NCBI GenBank assembly: GCA_934680015.1 | Contig: CAKUSP010000008.1 | Span: 51,311 to 115,310 of the forward strand | Reading direction: 5' to 3' | From: an uncultured Bacteroidales bacterium | GTDB lineage: Bacteria > Bacteroidota > Bacteroidia > Bacteroidales > UBA932 | DNA: 64,000 bases | In this document: positions 10,967 to 20,030 of the stretch, piece after piece | Layout: each line of letters starts with the position of its first letter | Position numbering within the stretch: the first letter of the stretch is position 1 | Notes under the pieces: model-generated | What the model was told of the DNA's origin: nothing | Seen by the model: only the letters and a program-made list of their open reading frames with translations | The model's database searches: none | Made by a program: the position numbers and the translations under genes

Positions 10967-12111
10967 AGATATTGATTATAGATGATGAGCGCTCTATAAG
11001 GAACTCATTGAAAGAAATACTGACGGAAGAAGGGTATTCTGTAGACGTGGCAGAGGATGGCGTATCAGGAGTAAAAGCGGCTCTTGCAGGTCGATATGAT
11101 GTGATATTCAGTGATATAAAGATGCCACAGATGGATGGCGTTGAGGTGTTGTCAAAGTTGGTTGAGGAAGGAGTAGATAGTCCTATTGTGATGATATCGG
11201 GTCATGCCGACATAAATACTGCTGTGGACTGTATAAAAAAAGGAGCTTTCGATTTTATTGAAAAGCCTCTGGATTTAAACAGAATACTTATCACGATAAA
11301 GAATGCAACGGATAAGGTTTCGCTGACTTCGCAAAACAAAATTTTAAAGAAAAAAGTTTTTGGCGGAGTTAAAATGATAGGAGAATCTGAGGCTATTAAT
11401 CATATAAGAGAAATGATTTCCAAGGTTGCTCCTACGCCAGCACGTGTGCTTATAACGGGCCCTAATGGCTCTGGAAAGGAGTTAGTAGCTAGAAGTTTAC
11501 ATGCAGAAAGCGAAAGAAGTTCGGCTCCGTACGTGGAGGTGAATTGTGCGGCAATTCCTTCAGAGTTAATCGAAAGTGAGTTGTTCGGTCATGAAAAAGG
11601 TTCGTTTACTTCAGCTATTAAGCAACATAAGGGCAAATTCGAGCAAGCTGATGGTGGAACTTTATTTCTCGATGAAATAGGTGATATGTCACTGGCTGCT
11701 CAGGCTAAGGTGCTTAGAGTCCTCCAAGAGAATAAGTTGAGCCGTGTTGGTAGCGATGTGGATATAAAGGTAGATGTGAGGGTTATTGCAGCTACTAATA
11801 AGGATTTAAAAAAAGAAATAGAGCTTGGTAATTTTAGAGAGGACTTGTATCACAGGCTAAGTGTGATAATAATACGAGTTCCGAGCCTAGATGAAAGAAA
11901 AAGTGATATTCCATTACTTGTGGATTATTTTGTAGATAGAATATGTCAGGAAACGGCTTTGCCTCGTAAAAGTTTTAGCCCTGAGGCAGTAGAATGCTTG
12001 AAAAATAGATCTTGGAAAGGTAATATAAGAGAGTTACGGAATGTCGTGGAGAGACTGCTTATCTTAGGAGATTCAGTTATCACGGTTAAAAACATAGAAG
12101 AGTACGTATGA
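10963..12111 (+). CDS. Sigma-54-type response regulator (NtrX-like), no DNA-binding domain
   Basis: The 382-residue protein has a receiver domain with the phosphoacceptor D51 in [10 protein letters not shown], then an AAA+ domain with Walker A GPNGSGKE (166-173) and Walker [10 protein letters not shown] (about 233-241). The loop that normally contacts sigma-54 (GAFTGA) reads GSFTSA at 213-218. The protein ends soon after the AAA+ lid at EEYV; the Fis-type helix-turn-helix normally found at the C-terminus is absent. The gene overlaps lptB and cmk by 4 bases each. Its likely partner is the NtrY-like kinase at 14766, three genes downstream. Whether it activates sigma-54 at all is uncertain. Confidence 0.9.
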   Translation: MKILIIDDERSIRNSLKEILTEEGYSVDVAEDGVSGVKAALAGRYDVIFSDIKMPQMDGVEVLSKLVEEGVDSPIVMISGHADINTAVDCIKKGAFDFIEKPLDLNRILITIKNATDKVSLTSQNKILKKKVFGGVKMIGESEAINHIREMISKVAPTPARVLITGPNGSGKELVARSLHAESERSSAPYVEVNCAAIPSELIESELFGHEKGSFTSAIKQHKGKFEQADGGTLFLDEIGDMSLAAQAKVLRVLQENKLSRVGSDVDIKVDVRVIAATNKDLKKEIELGNFREDLYHRLSVIIIRVPSLDERKSDIPLLVDYFVDRICQETALPRKSFSPEAVECLKNRSWKGNIRELRNVVERLLILGDSVITVKNIEEYV

Positions 12112-12794
12112 AGATACCTAATATAAAAATAGCCGTGGATGGTTATTCATCTACTGGGAAAAGCACATTTGCCCGTCTTCTTTCTAAGGAGTTGAATTTG
12201 CTTTATCTGGACTCTGGTGCTCTTTATAGGGGAGTAACTTTTTTTGCTCAACAAAAAGGCTTGATAAGTGTTGATAACCAGATTTCCGGACAGTTGGAAA
12301 GAGAGTTGCTGGCATTGAATCTACATTTTGAAGATGGTGGTAAATTATTTATGGGCGACCAGTGTATAGAGAAAGAAATACGTTCTATGAAGGTGTCTTC
12401 TCAGGTTAGTCCGATTTCTACGCTACCATATGTTCGCGATTATGTGGATAATATATTGCATGCTCTTTCAGTAGGGACAGGTGTTATTATGGATGGTAGG
12501 GATATTGGTACTACAGTATTCCCTGATGCCGAAATTAAAATATTTATGACTGCAAGTGAAGATGTTAGAGTCCAAAGACGCTTCGATGAGATGCGTTCAA
12601 AAGGACAAAACCCAGACAGAGAAGATGTTCGGGCCAATCTACGCGAGCGCGATTACATAGATTCACATAGAAAAACTTCACCTTTAAGCCGAGCCATGGA
12701 TGCGTTTGTATTAGACAATTCTAATATGACCCTTAAGGAAGAGGTGGAATGGGCTAAAGGCTTGGTAAGAGGTAAATTAGAGTTATATGATTAG
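12108..12794 (+). CDS. cmk: Cytidylate kinase
   Basis: The enzyme phosphorylates CMP and dCMP with ATP. The P-loop GYSSTGKST is at residues 12-20, and the family motif MDGRDIGTTVFPDA and the arginine-rich lid RRFDEMRSKG are present. The length of 228 residues is typical. It is translationally coupled to the response regulator (ATGA) and overlaps ispH by 8 bases. Confidence 0.95.
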   Translation: MKIPNIKIAVDGYSSTGKSTFARLLSKELNLLYLDSGALYRGVTFFAQQKGLISVDNQISGQLERELLALNLHFEDGGKLFMGDQCIEKEIRSMKVSSQVSPISTLPYVRDYVDNILHALSVGTGVIMDGRDIGTTVFPDAEIKIFMTASEDVRVQRRFDEMRSKGQNPDREDVRANLRERDYIDSHRKTSPLSRAMDAFVLDNSNMTLKEEVEWAKGLVRGKLELYD

Positions 12795-13644
12795 TGTGGA
12801 AATAGATAAGAATGCCGGTTTTTGTGGAGGTGTAATACGTACTATAAGTACGGCAGAGGAATACCTTTCCACTCATGAGCATCTATATTCGCTGGGGGAG
12901 ATTGTTCATAATGAATCGGAGATAGAGCGCCTATCTAGAATGGGATTGGTGGCTCTAGATGTGGAAGATCTTTCTGAAATTACCGAAGCATCTGGTGAAC
13001 CCATTTTAATTCGGGCACATGGTCAACCCCCGTACATTTATGATCTTTTAAGAAAGCGAGGCTTTAAGATAATTGATTGTACATGTCCCGTTGTGTTGGG
13101 TATTCAGAATAAGATTCGGCAGGCACGAGGCGTCGTAATTATTTTTGGCAAGCGCGGACATCCGGAGGTTCTAGGATTGGTAGGCCAAGTGGAACCTGAG
13201 CGCGTTCGCATCATCGAAAGTGTGCAGGAAGCCCAAAAGCTCATGGAAAAGGAGGAAATAGCAGGGCCATGCGAGATTTTTTCTCAAACGACTCAAAGTC
13301 CTGTGGAATATTCTCAAGTGTGTGATGCTTTAAAGGTATCTTTACCAATGTTAAAGGTGCACGATACTATATGCCATCAAATGGTATATAGATATAAGAA
13401 ACTCGAAGATTTTGCTCTTTCTCATGATGTTATAGTATTCGTGTCAGGCCGATCAAGCTCTAATGGTAAGGTACTGAGTGATTTATGTAAGAGCAAGAAT
13501 TTTCGTACTTACCAAGTAGGAGGGACTGCTGAAATACAATCATCATGGTTTCGACCTGAAGATAAGGTGGGAGTAAGTGGTGCCACATCTACTCCAGGAT
13601 GGCTCTTGTCGGAAGTAGCTGGTTATATAAAGTCTTTGTTTTGA
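12787..13644 (+). CDS. ispH: 4-hydroxy-3-methylbut-2-enyl diphosphate reductase
   Basis: IspH performs the last step of the MEP isoprenoid pathway, reducing HMBPP to IPP and DMAPP with a [4Fe-4S] cluster. The three cluster cysteines fit C13 (GFCGG), C100 (DCTCPV) and the cysteine of DTICHQ near residue 196. The substrate-binding histidines in VHNES and RAHGQPP are also present. Length is 285 residues. It is the last gene of the dnaX-started run; efp has its own promoter immediately downstream. Confidence 0.95.
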   Translation: MISVEIDKNAGFCGGVIRTISTAEEYLSTHEHLYSLGEIVHNESEIERLSRMGLVALDVEDLSEITEASGEPILIRAHGQPPYIYDLLRKRGFKIIDCTCPVVLGIQNKIRQARGVVIIFGKRGHPEVLGLVGQVEPERVRIIESVQEAQKLMEKEEIAGPCEIFSQTTQSPVEYSQVCDALKVSLPMLKVHDTICHQMVYRYKKLEDFALSHDVIVFVSGRSSSNGKVLSDLCKSKNFRTYQVGGTAEIQSSWFRPEDKVGVSGATSTPGWLLSEVAGYIKSLF

Positions 13645-13670
13645 AAACAAGTGCTCTTTTATTATATTTG
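13639..13670 (+). promoter_or_regulatory. Promoter of efp
   Basis: A TTTTG run ending in TTG at 13641-13643 is followed after 19 bases by TATATTTG at 13663-13670, an exact TAnnTTTG. This is one of the two cleanest Bacteroidota promoters in the window. The predicted leader before the efp ATG is about 50 bases. The -33 box overlaps the end of ispH. Confidence 0.7.
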
Positions 13671-13723
13671 CACGATTTTCGGGGTATCTAGACTGCTTAA
13701 TAAAATTTAATTAATACATATTT

Positions 13724-14290
13724 ATGGCAACAACAGCTGATTTTAAAAACGGACTTTACCTTAAGTTTAATGAAAAGCCTTGTATGATAGTATGGTTCCA
13801 GCATGTAAAACCAGGAAAAGGACCAGCTTTCGTAAAGACTAAGCTCCGTAATTTGGAAAATGGACGTATTCTTGAAAATACATTCACCGCGGGTGCGAAA
13901 ATAGACACTATCGATGTAGAGCGTCGTCCATATCAGTTCCTATATGCAGAAGATGATGGATTCAACTTTATGCATGAAGAGACTTATGAACAGATTAAAC
14001 TCCCTAAAGAGGCAGTGGATAACGCCGACCTTATGAAAGAGGGACAGCATGTAGAGATGATGTTCGTTACAGGGGATGAAGAAAGATGTTTAACTTGTGA
14101 ACTTCCTACATATGTTACTTTGGAGGTGACATATGCAGAGCCTGCGGTAAAGGGTAATACTGCATCTACTTCTGCACTTAAGGAAGTTACTTTAGAGACT
14201 GGAGCGAAAATCATGGTTCCTCTTTTTATTAATCAAGGGGATGTGATTACAGTGAATACAACAGACCGTTCATACGGACAGAGAGTGTAA
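13724..14290 (+). CDS. efp: Translation elongation factor P
   Basis: EF-P binds between the ribosomal P and E sites and relieves stalling at polyproline stretches. The 188 residues cover the usual KOW-like and two OB domains. The loop carrying the functional lysine reads KPGKGPAF with K32 at its tip. The C-terminal signature ending RSYGQRV is close to the family pattern. It has its own promoter and is followed 5 bases later by rlmH. Confidence 0.96.
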   Translation: MATTADFKNGLYLKFNEKPCMIVWFQHVKPGKGPAFVKTKLRNLENGRILENTFTAGAKIDTIDVERRPYQFLYAEDDGFNFMHEETYEQIKLPKEAVDNADLMKEGQHVEMMFVTGDEERCLTCELPTYVTLEVTYAEPAVKGNTASTSALKEVTLETGAKIMVPLFINQGDVITVNTTDRSYGQRV

Positions 14291-14295
14291 ATGTT

Positions 14296-14769
14296 GTGAA
14301 AATAACTCTTTTGACAGTCGGGAAGACTGACATCAGATGGATTAACGAAGGCCTGGAGGTTTATTCTTCCAGGCTTCGCCATTACATATCATTTGAAATA
14401 AAAGAAATAGCAGAGTTGAAAAATGCAGGATCTCTTTCGAAAGAACAAATTAAAACACTGGAAGGAAAGCTTATCCTAAAAAATGTTAAGAGTTCCGATG
14501 AAATTATACTTTTAGACGAAAGAGGTAAGGAGATGAGATCTGTAGAATTTGCTACTTTTATAGAAAGGCGCGTGGTTGCTGGCATTAAAGAAATGGTCTT
14601 TGTTATAGGAGGTGCATATGGTTTTTCTTTAGAAGTTTATGAACGTGCAAATGGTAAGATATCGCTTTCAAAGATGACTTTTTCTCACCAGATGGTTCGC
14701 ACGATTTTTGCTGAGCAGTTATATCGCGCTTGTACTATAATCAAAGGAGAGTCTTATCATCACGAATGA
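14296..14769 (+). CDS. rlmH: 23S rRNA pseudouridine-1915 N3-methyltransferase
   Basis: RlmH is a small SPOUT methyltransferase acting on helix 69 of 23S rRNA in the assembled ribosome. The 157-residue protein has the knot motif FVIGGAYGF and the C-terminal block ending RACTIIKGESYHH, both diagnostic. The start is GTG at 14296, since the product then begins MKITLLTVGKT as in the family and no ATG is available. It overlaps the kinase gene by 4 bases (ATGA). Confidence 0.95.
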   Translation: MKITLLTVGKTDIRWINEGLEVYSSRLRHYISFEIKEIAELKNAGSLSKEQIKTLEGKLILKNVKSSDEIILLDERGKEMRSVEFATFIERRVVAGIKEMVFVIGGAYGFSLEVYERANGKISLSKMTFSHQMVRTIFAEQLYRACTIIKGESYHHE

Positions 14770-17700
14770 AAATACATAAACGGAGTCTTAATATTTTTTT
14801 GCTAGTGATTTCGCTAGCATTGATGGTTCTTTCTATTGCTTTTCCACAACAAGAAGTGGATCCTGTCCGAGAAGCCACAAAATTGGAGCGAAAGATCGAT
14901 AATCGCTTATTGTGGTTAGACAGGTATGGTGAAAAGATTCTTAACGAATCATCAGATTATCTTTTTAAGACTTCTGATATACCTAAAGATTTCATTTTTT
15001 ACAGGTATGAAAATACTCATTTGTCTGCTTGGCATGGTCAACTCCCTGTCCAATACGATGAATATCTAAAAGAAGGTAGACATACCACTCTCTCTTCTGT
15101 ACGAGAGAATTATAGCTTCTATAATTTTTCAGGGGATTCTTATTTACTACGTAGTTTTCAAGAAAGAGATGTAAAACTTATTGCTGGTATTAGAATAAAT
15201 GGAAACGAACATTTAGGACTAGATGATAATTACTCACTTCGTCCTGTCTCATATGGAGATGGTGTGATCGTTAATGTCCGTAATGAGCCAGCAATGCGAA
15301 TCGTATATGATTCGTTGCCAGTAAAAAGTGCTTTCCCAGCTTATGCTACTTGGCTTGCATATCTACTTTTCATAGGTGCTGTGCTATTGGCTTTATATGG
15401 ACATCCCACCTTAAAAAATGCTATTGCCACAGCTTGCCTTTTGGTTTTTTTTGCCATAGCTATATATAAAAACTACCCGGTGCTTTATGGAGAGTTGACT
15501 CAAATCCTAAGTATTATAATGGTGGCGTTGGTGTTTTTTATAATAGCAACCTGTCTGTATATATGTCGTGTGGATTTGTGGAGAAGATGCCGGAATAAGG
15601 TAGCGATATATATGGGTTCGACTTTGGCTTTTTTGCTATCGGTCGCACTTATCTGGTTTGCGTACATATCTATTTACAAAATAGAGGTATATACGCATAT
15701 TACACTAGACTTATATAAGATATGGGCCCTGGATTGGAATTCCCTTATAGCATATATAACATTACTATTGATCTTTTTTACAGTAGCGGAGATTTCTGAA
15801 TTGGTCCAGCCTTTATGGATAAAAATTGCACATAAGAGAATTTCGCTTTTTACTGTAAATGGAATGGTAATTTACTCTCTATTTGTGGGAATTTTTTGCA
15901 TTGGCCTAACGACATATATAAGTTATCAAAGGGAGACAATAGTTGTAGCATCTTGGGCGGAATCGCTTTCAAATGCACGTGATTATGGCCTAGAGTCGCA
16001 TCTTCGCAGGGTTGAAAGGCAGATTTCTAAAGATGAGGTAGTAGCTTCTGCATTAAGTGGAGAAAAAGGTGTGAGGGCGGCGCGAGCAAGGATTATGGAT
16101 AAATACCTATCCAAGTATCTAAATACTTATGATGTGAGGGTCGAGGTGGGACGAGATGGACGTTTGTTCAGTTTAGAAGATGGGGTCCAGATAGAATCAG
16201 GCTCACGCTTTCTTTATGCTCCTCTATCAGATCAGAGAAGTCGATATATTGCGGCATTTCACTATTATCATAGCGACAAGGGACAGGAAACTGTTTATGT
16301 GGTTTTAGAACCTAAATATCCAGATAATAGGTCATTAAGTATGATGCTCGAATCGAGAGATAATTCATCGATTCCTTCTCGTTATTCGTATGCTCTTTAT
16401 AAAGACAAAGACAGACAGTATTTTAGAGGGAATTTCCCATATCCTATAAAGTTGACAGACGAGATACATGGCGAATTTTCGCGAAATGGTGAATATGTTT
16501 TTCGAAAAAACGGATATCTTAATTTTGTGGTCCCTGTAGGCAGCAACGAGGTGATAGTAATGTCGCGTCCATATGGAGGTGCCGGTACACAGATTATTTT
16601 ATCTATTTTTTTAAGTCTTGTGTTTTATCTTCTTATGAGTCCGCTTGCTCATAAGAAGAGGAGGCCTCTGCTTTTTGAAAAAAACTATTTCAAACGGAGA
16701 ATGAATACCATCATGTTGATTTCTCTTCTTGCAACCATGTCATTTTTAGCCTTTGTGAGTGTTTCTTTTGTGTATGATCGAAATACTTTCATCTCCGAAC
16801 GAATGATGTCCGACAAGGTCAATTCTATACGTTTTCAGCTTCAGAGTGGCATGCGTGGAGTGGTTTTTCAATCGGAGCTTACTTCTAGAGAAACTTTGGA
16901 TCTACTTAGAAGAGTCGGAGATAACACTGGATCAGATATTTCTTTGTATAGGGCCGATGGTAAGATAGCTCTATCTACTGCACCGGAACTTTATGAACGA
17001 CATATTCTTTGGTATCGTATGCCAGAAGAAGCATATTATCATCTTCGCTATAAAAATGAGGGATTTTGCATTCACAAGGAAACTTTGGGGAAACGTCATA
17101 TTTATATGTTGTATGCTCCTATCATTGGTGCCAATGGAGATGTGGTAGCATATCTATCCTCCCCTTATACGGACAATGGACGTGATTTTCAATTCGATGC
17201 TCTAATGCACGCATTTAATGTGCTGGTGGTATTCATTATACTGATGTTACTTTCCACTATGTTGGTTTCGTATTTTATAGACAAGACTTTCAAACCTCTT
17301 TCAGTGATGAGCCGTGTTATGCGTTCTGGAAAACTAGAAAAGTTAGAGAACTTAGGCTACAAGAACGACGACGAGATAATGGATATTGTTAATTCGTATA
17401 ATCGTATGGTCGATGATTTGCGAGGAAATGCCAAGGCTTTGGCTCAGGCAGAAAGGGATAAGGCATGGAGTGAGATGGCTCGTAATGTGGCACATGAGAT
17501 AAAGAATCCGCTTACTCCTATGCAACTTCAAATACAACGCGTGCAGCGACTAAAAGCGGCGGGAGATCCTTCTTGGCAATCTAAGTTTGATGATATGGCA
17601 ATTGTGCTGCTTGATCATATTCATATTTTGACGGAAACGGCCAATCAGTTTTCGGATTTTGCCAAGCTTTATTCTGAAGAGCCTGTAGCGGTTCCTCTTG

Positions 17701-18128
17701 ATGATCTTTTACGCGAGGAGGTATCTTTGTATGATAACCGGCCTGGTGTGGACTTTACATATCTTGGACTTCCTGGTGTTGTGGTTAATGCTCCTAGGCC
17801 CCAGCTTGTACGTGTATTTGTCAATTTGCTTAATAATGCTGTTCAAGCATGTGAAGGTAAGCCTAATGCAAGGGTGGAGGTTTCTCTAAGAAACGGATCT
17901 TCAGATGGCTATTATGAAATTGTTTTTGAAGACAATGGCCCAGGTGTGGATGAAAAGAATATTGAAAAGTTGTTTACGCCGAAATTTACCACAAAAAGTA
18001 GTGGAAGCGGACTTGGTCTGTCAATATGCCGAAGTATTCTGGAAAGATGTGGTGCGAGTATAACATATTCCCGAAGTTTTCGTCTTGGTGGAGCTTGTTT
18101 TACGATCTTGTATCCGAAAAAACTATAA
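14766..18128 (+). CDS. Large NtrY-like membrane sensor histidine kinase
   Basis: I place the start at the ATG overlapping the rlmH stop, giving 1120 residues. About ten hydrophobic segments are visible: one near the N-terminus followed by a large extracytoplasmic part, a group between about residues 195 and 400, and three more between about 610 and 840. A HAMP-like linker precedes the HisKA box NVAHEIKNPLTPMQ (H near 909), and the ATPase domain has NLLNNAVQAC, EDNGPGVDE and GSGLGLSICRS. The length is far above that of most kinases and resembles NtrY. The nearby NtrX-like regulator is the probable partner. The signal sensed is unknown. Confidence 0.9.
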   Translation: MKIHKRSLNIFLLVISLALMVLSIAFPQQEVDPVREATKLERKIDNRLLWLDRYGEKILNESSDYLFKTSDIPKDFIFYRYENTHLSAWHGQLPVQYDEYLKEGRHTTLSSVRENYSFYNFSGDSYLLRSFQERDVKLIAGIRINGNEHLGLDDNYSLRPVSYGDGVIVNVRNEPAMRIVYDSLPVKSAFPAYATWLAYLLFIGAVLLALYGHPTLKNAIATACLLVFFAIAIYKNYPVLYGELTQILSIIMVALVFFIIATCLYICRVDLWRRCRNKVAIYMGSTLAFLLSVALIWFAYISIYKIEVYTHITLDLYKIWALDWNSLIAYITLLLIFFTVAEISELVQPLWIKIAHKRISLFTVNGMVIYSLFVGIFCIGLTTYISYQRETIVVASWAESLSNARDYGLESHLRRVERQISKDEVVASALSGEKGVRAARARIMDKYLSKYLNTYDVRVEVGRDGRLFSLEDGVQIESGSRFLYAPLSDQRSRYIAAFHYYHSDKGQETVYVVLEPKYPDNRSLSMMLESRDNSSIPSRYSYALYKDKDRQYFRGNFPYPIKLTDEIHGEFSRNGEYVFRKNGYLNFVVPVGSNEVIVMSRPYGGAGTQIILSIFLSLVFYLLMSPLAHKKRRPLLFEKNYFKRRMNTIMLISLLATMSFLAFVSVSFVYDRNTFISERMMSDKVNSIRFQLQSGMRGVVFQSELTSRETLDLLRRVGDNTGSDISLYRADGKIALSTAPELYERHILWYRMPEEAYYHLRYKNEGFCIHKETLGKRHIYMLYAPIIGANGDVVAYLSSPYTDNGRDFQFDALMHAFNVLVVFIILMLLSTMLVSYFIDKTFKPLSVMSRVMRSGKLEKLENLGYKNDDEIMDIVNSYNRMVDDLRGNAKALAQAERDKAWSEMARNVAHEIKNPLTPMQLQIQRVQRLKAAGDPSWQSKFDDMAIVLLDHIHILTETANQFSDFAKLYSEEPVAVPLDDLLREEVSLYDNRPGVDFTYLGLPGVVVNAPRPQLVRVFVNLLNNAVQACEGKPNARVEVSLRNGSSDGYYEIVFEDNGPGVDEKNIEKLFTPKFTTKSSGSGLGLSICRSILERCGASITYSRSFRLGGACFTILYPKKL

Positions 18129-18151
18129 TCGGAAAATCCATACTTTTTCAT

Positions 18152-18159
18152 TATCTTTG
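18152..18159 (+). promoter_or_regulatory. -7 promoter element for engB
   Basis: TATCTTTG matches TAnnTTTG exactly and lies 17 bases before the ATG at 18177. No good TTG is found 19-21 bases upstream, so the -33 box would be weak. It supports choosing ATG 18177 over the TTG at 18165. Confidence 0.5.
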
Positions 18160-18176
18160 CGCGGTTGAAGAAGTGT

Positions 18177-18773
18177 ATGAAAATATCGAGTGCAACATTT
18201 GCTGGAAGCAGTACTAGAGTTAATGGTCGACCACAAAGACGACTGCCAGAATTCGCTTTTATAGGTAGAAGTAATGTGGGTAAATCTAGTCTTATTAACA
18301 TGCTTTGTAATAATGGAAAACTTGCTATGACTTCTTCTACTCCAGGTAAAACTAAACTTGTAAACCACTTTTTGATAAATGACAAGTGGTATCTTGTGGA
18401 TTTACCCGGTTATGGTTATGCCAAGCTTTCACGACAGGGACGTGAGGAGTTGAATGCGGTTATAGGAGACTATATAAAAAATAGTAGTGAACTGATTAGT
18501 CTCTTCGTTCTTATTGACTCAAGACATGATATCGGAAAGACGGATATGGATTTTATTCGTTTTTTAGGCGAAAACGGCGTGCCTTTTTCTATAATATTTA
18601 CAAAGGCGGATAAGGTCGGAACGAATGTGTTGAACTCTCAAATAGAGAGAGATTGTGATATTTTAGGCACAGAGTGGGAAGTACTTCCACATATGTTTGT
18701 CAGTTCTTCTCAGGACGCGAGAGGCCGCGTAGAAATATTGGATCATATAGAGAAAATATTGAATAGTTTATAA
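18177..18773 (+). CDS. engB: Ribosome biogenesis GTP-binding protein EngB/YsxC
   Basis: This GTPase of about 198 residues acts in large-subunit assembly. The G1 box GRSNVGKSS, G3 box DLPGYG and G4 box TKAD are visible. An upstream TTG at 18165 would add four residues, but the promoter position and ATG preference favour 18177. The prs gene follows after 4 bases. Confidence 0.94.
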   Translation: MKISSATFAGSSTRVNGRPQRRLPEFAFIGRSNVGKSSLINMLCNNGKLAMTSSTPGKTKLVNHFLINDKWYLVDLPGYGYAKLSRQGREELNAVIGDYIKNSSELISLFVLIDSRHDIGKTDMDFIRFLGENGVPFSIIFTKADKVGTNVLNSQIERDCDILGTEWEVLPHMFVSSSQDARGRVEILDHIEKILNSL

Positions 18774-18777
18774 TTAT

Positions 18778-19749
18778 ATGTTACACAGCCATAGGATGGA
18801 ATTATTTGCCTGCCGAGCATCGAGAGATTTCGCAGGAAGGGTGATTGAGGAGTTGAACTTGATTCGCAATAGTGATGAGCCGGAGCAGAAACTCGGCGCG
18901 CTTACTGTTACGCAATTCAGTGACGGAGAGTTTCAACCACAGTATGAAGATAGTGTTAGAGGTGCAAGTGTGTATATTGTGCAATCTACGATTCCTTCGG
19001 CAGATAACCTTATGGAATTGCTACTTGCCATAGATGCGGCTAAAAGGGCATCGGCAGATTCTGTTGTCGCGGTTATCCCATATTTTGGATGGGCTCGTCA
19101 GGATCGAAAGGATCGTCCTCGAGTAGCGATTGGGGCTAAATTGGTGGCTAACCTGTTGAGGGCTGCCGGTGCAGATAGAGTTATGACTTGTGAGCTGCAT
19201 GCTGAGCAGATACAAGGTTTTTTCGATATACCAGTGGATCATGTTTATAGTATAGGCGTCTTTCTGCCTCTTATTAAGAATTTGAATTTGGAGAACCTTT
19301 CTATAGCTGCTCCAGATATGGGAGGGGCTAAAAAGGCCAATAATTATGCGCGTTCGCTTGGTGTTCCTACTATAATTTGCCATAAAACTAGGGCTAAGGC
19401 CAATGTGGTTTCGAGCATAACGGCGATTGGTGAAGTTGAAGGTCGCGACATTGTAATTATCGATGATATGATAGACACGGCAGGAACGCTTTGCAAGGCT
19501 GCGGATGTACTTATGGAGATGGGGGCAAATAGTGTAAGGGCTTGTGCTACTCATGGGGTGCTCAGTGGTGGGGCACTCGATCGTATCCACAATTCTAAGT
19601 TGCAGGAAGTATATATAAGCGATACTATTCCACATCCAGAATTAGATGGCGACCCGAAGATAAGGATTGTGTCTTTAGCCCCACTTTTCGCATCTGTAAT
19701 ACATAAAGTGTATAATTACGAGTCTATAAGTATCGTATTTGAAGGATAA
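18778..19749 (+). CDS. prs: Ribose-phosphate pyrophosphokinase
   Basis: The enzyme makes PRPP from ribose 5-phosphate and ATP for nucleotide, histidine and tryptophan synthesis. The flexible loop block GWARQDRKDRPR, the motif ELHAEQIQGFF, and the PRPP-binding loop VIIDDMIDTAGTL are all present. Length is 323 residues. An internal ATG at 18796 would remove six residues and is an alternative start. It sits between engB and a small membrane protein gene with gaps of 4 and 2 bases. Confidence 0.95.
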   Translation: MLHSHRMELFACRASRDFAGRVIEELNLIRNSDEPEQKLGALTVTQFSDGEFQPQYEDSVRGASVYIVQSTIPSADNLMELLLAIDAAKRASADSVVAVIPYFGWARQDRKDRPRVAIGAKLVANLLRAAGADRVMTCELHAEQIQGFFDIPVDHVYSIGVFLPLIKNLNLENLSIAAPDMGGAKKANNYARSLGVPTIICHKTRAKANVVSSITAIGEVEGRDIVIIDDMIDTAGTLCKAADVLMEMGANSVRACATHGVLSGGALDRIHNSKLQEVYISDTIPHPELDGDPKIRIVSLAPLFASVIHKVYNYESISIVFEG

Positions 19750-19751
19750 TC

Positions 19752-19991
19752 ATGGAGACATTTATAGCAGCGGCAATAGTCCTTGTGGTCGGTGTGGCTT
19801 TGATGTGCGTGTTTATGTTGAAAAAGGATGGAGAATTTCCTAAGTTCGATGTTGGCTCGAATGAAAAGATGCGCAGCATGGGAATTAGATGCTTTAAGGA
19901 TGAGGACGCTGAACTTCATGGAAAAAAGTGTAAGGGTGACTACACAGATGCCTGTCGGGAATGTGCCATGTTTGAAAATAAATCTAAGTGA
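19752..19991 (+). CDS. Small Cys-rich single-pass membrane protein
   Basis: The 79-residue product has an N-terminal transmembrane helix (about residues 4-22, FIAAAIVLVVGVALMCVFML) and a charged soluble tail with four cysteines (about 47, 60, 68 and 71), the last pair in a CRECAM arrangement. I do not recognise a named family. The general look resembles small maturation factors of membrane redox complexes, but no such complex is encoded nearby. It lies 2 bases after prs and 39 bases before der, so it is probably in the same transcript. Confidence 0.7.
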   Translation: METFIAAAIVLVVGVALMCVFMLKKDGEFPKFDVGSNEKMRSMGIRCFKDEDAELHGKKCKGDYTDACRECAMFENKSK

Positions 19992-20030
19992 CAAGATTTT
20001 CGTTAAGACGAAACTTAAGTTGATGTATAT

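Noticed and set aside
19021-19635. 204-codon open frame antisense to prs
   Set aside because: It is a shadow of the prs reading frame with no family features.
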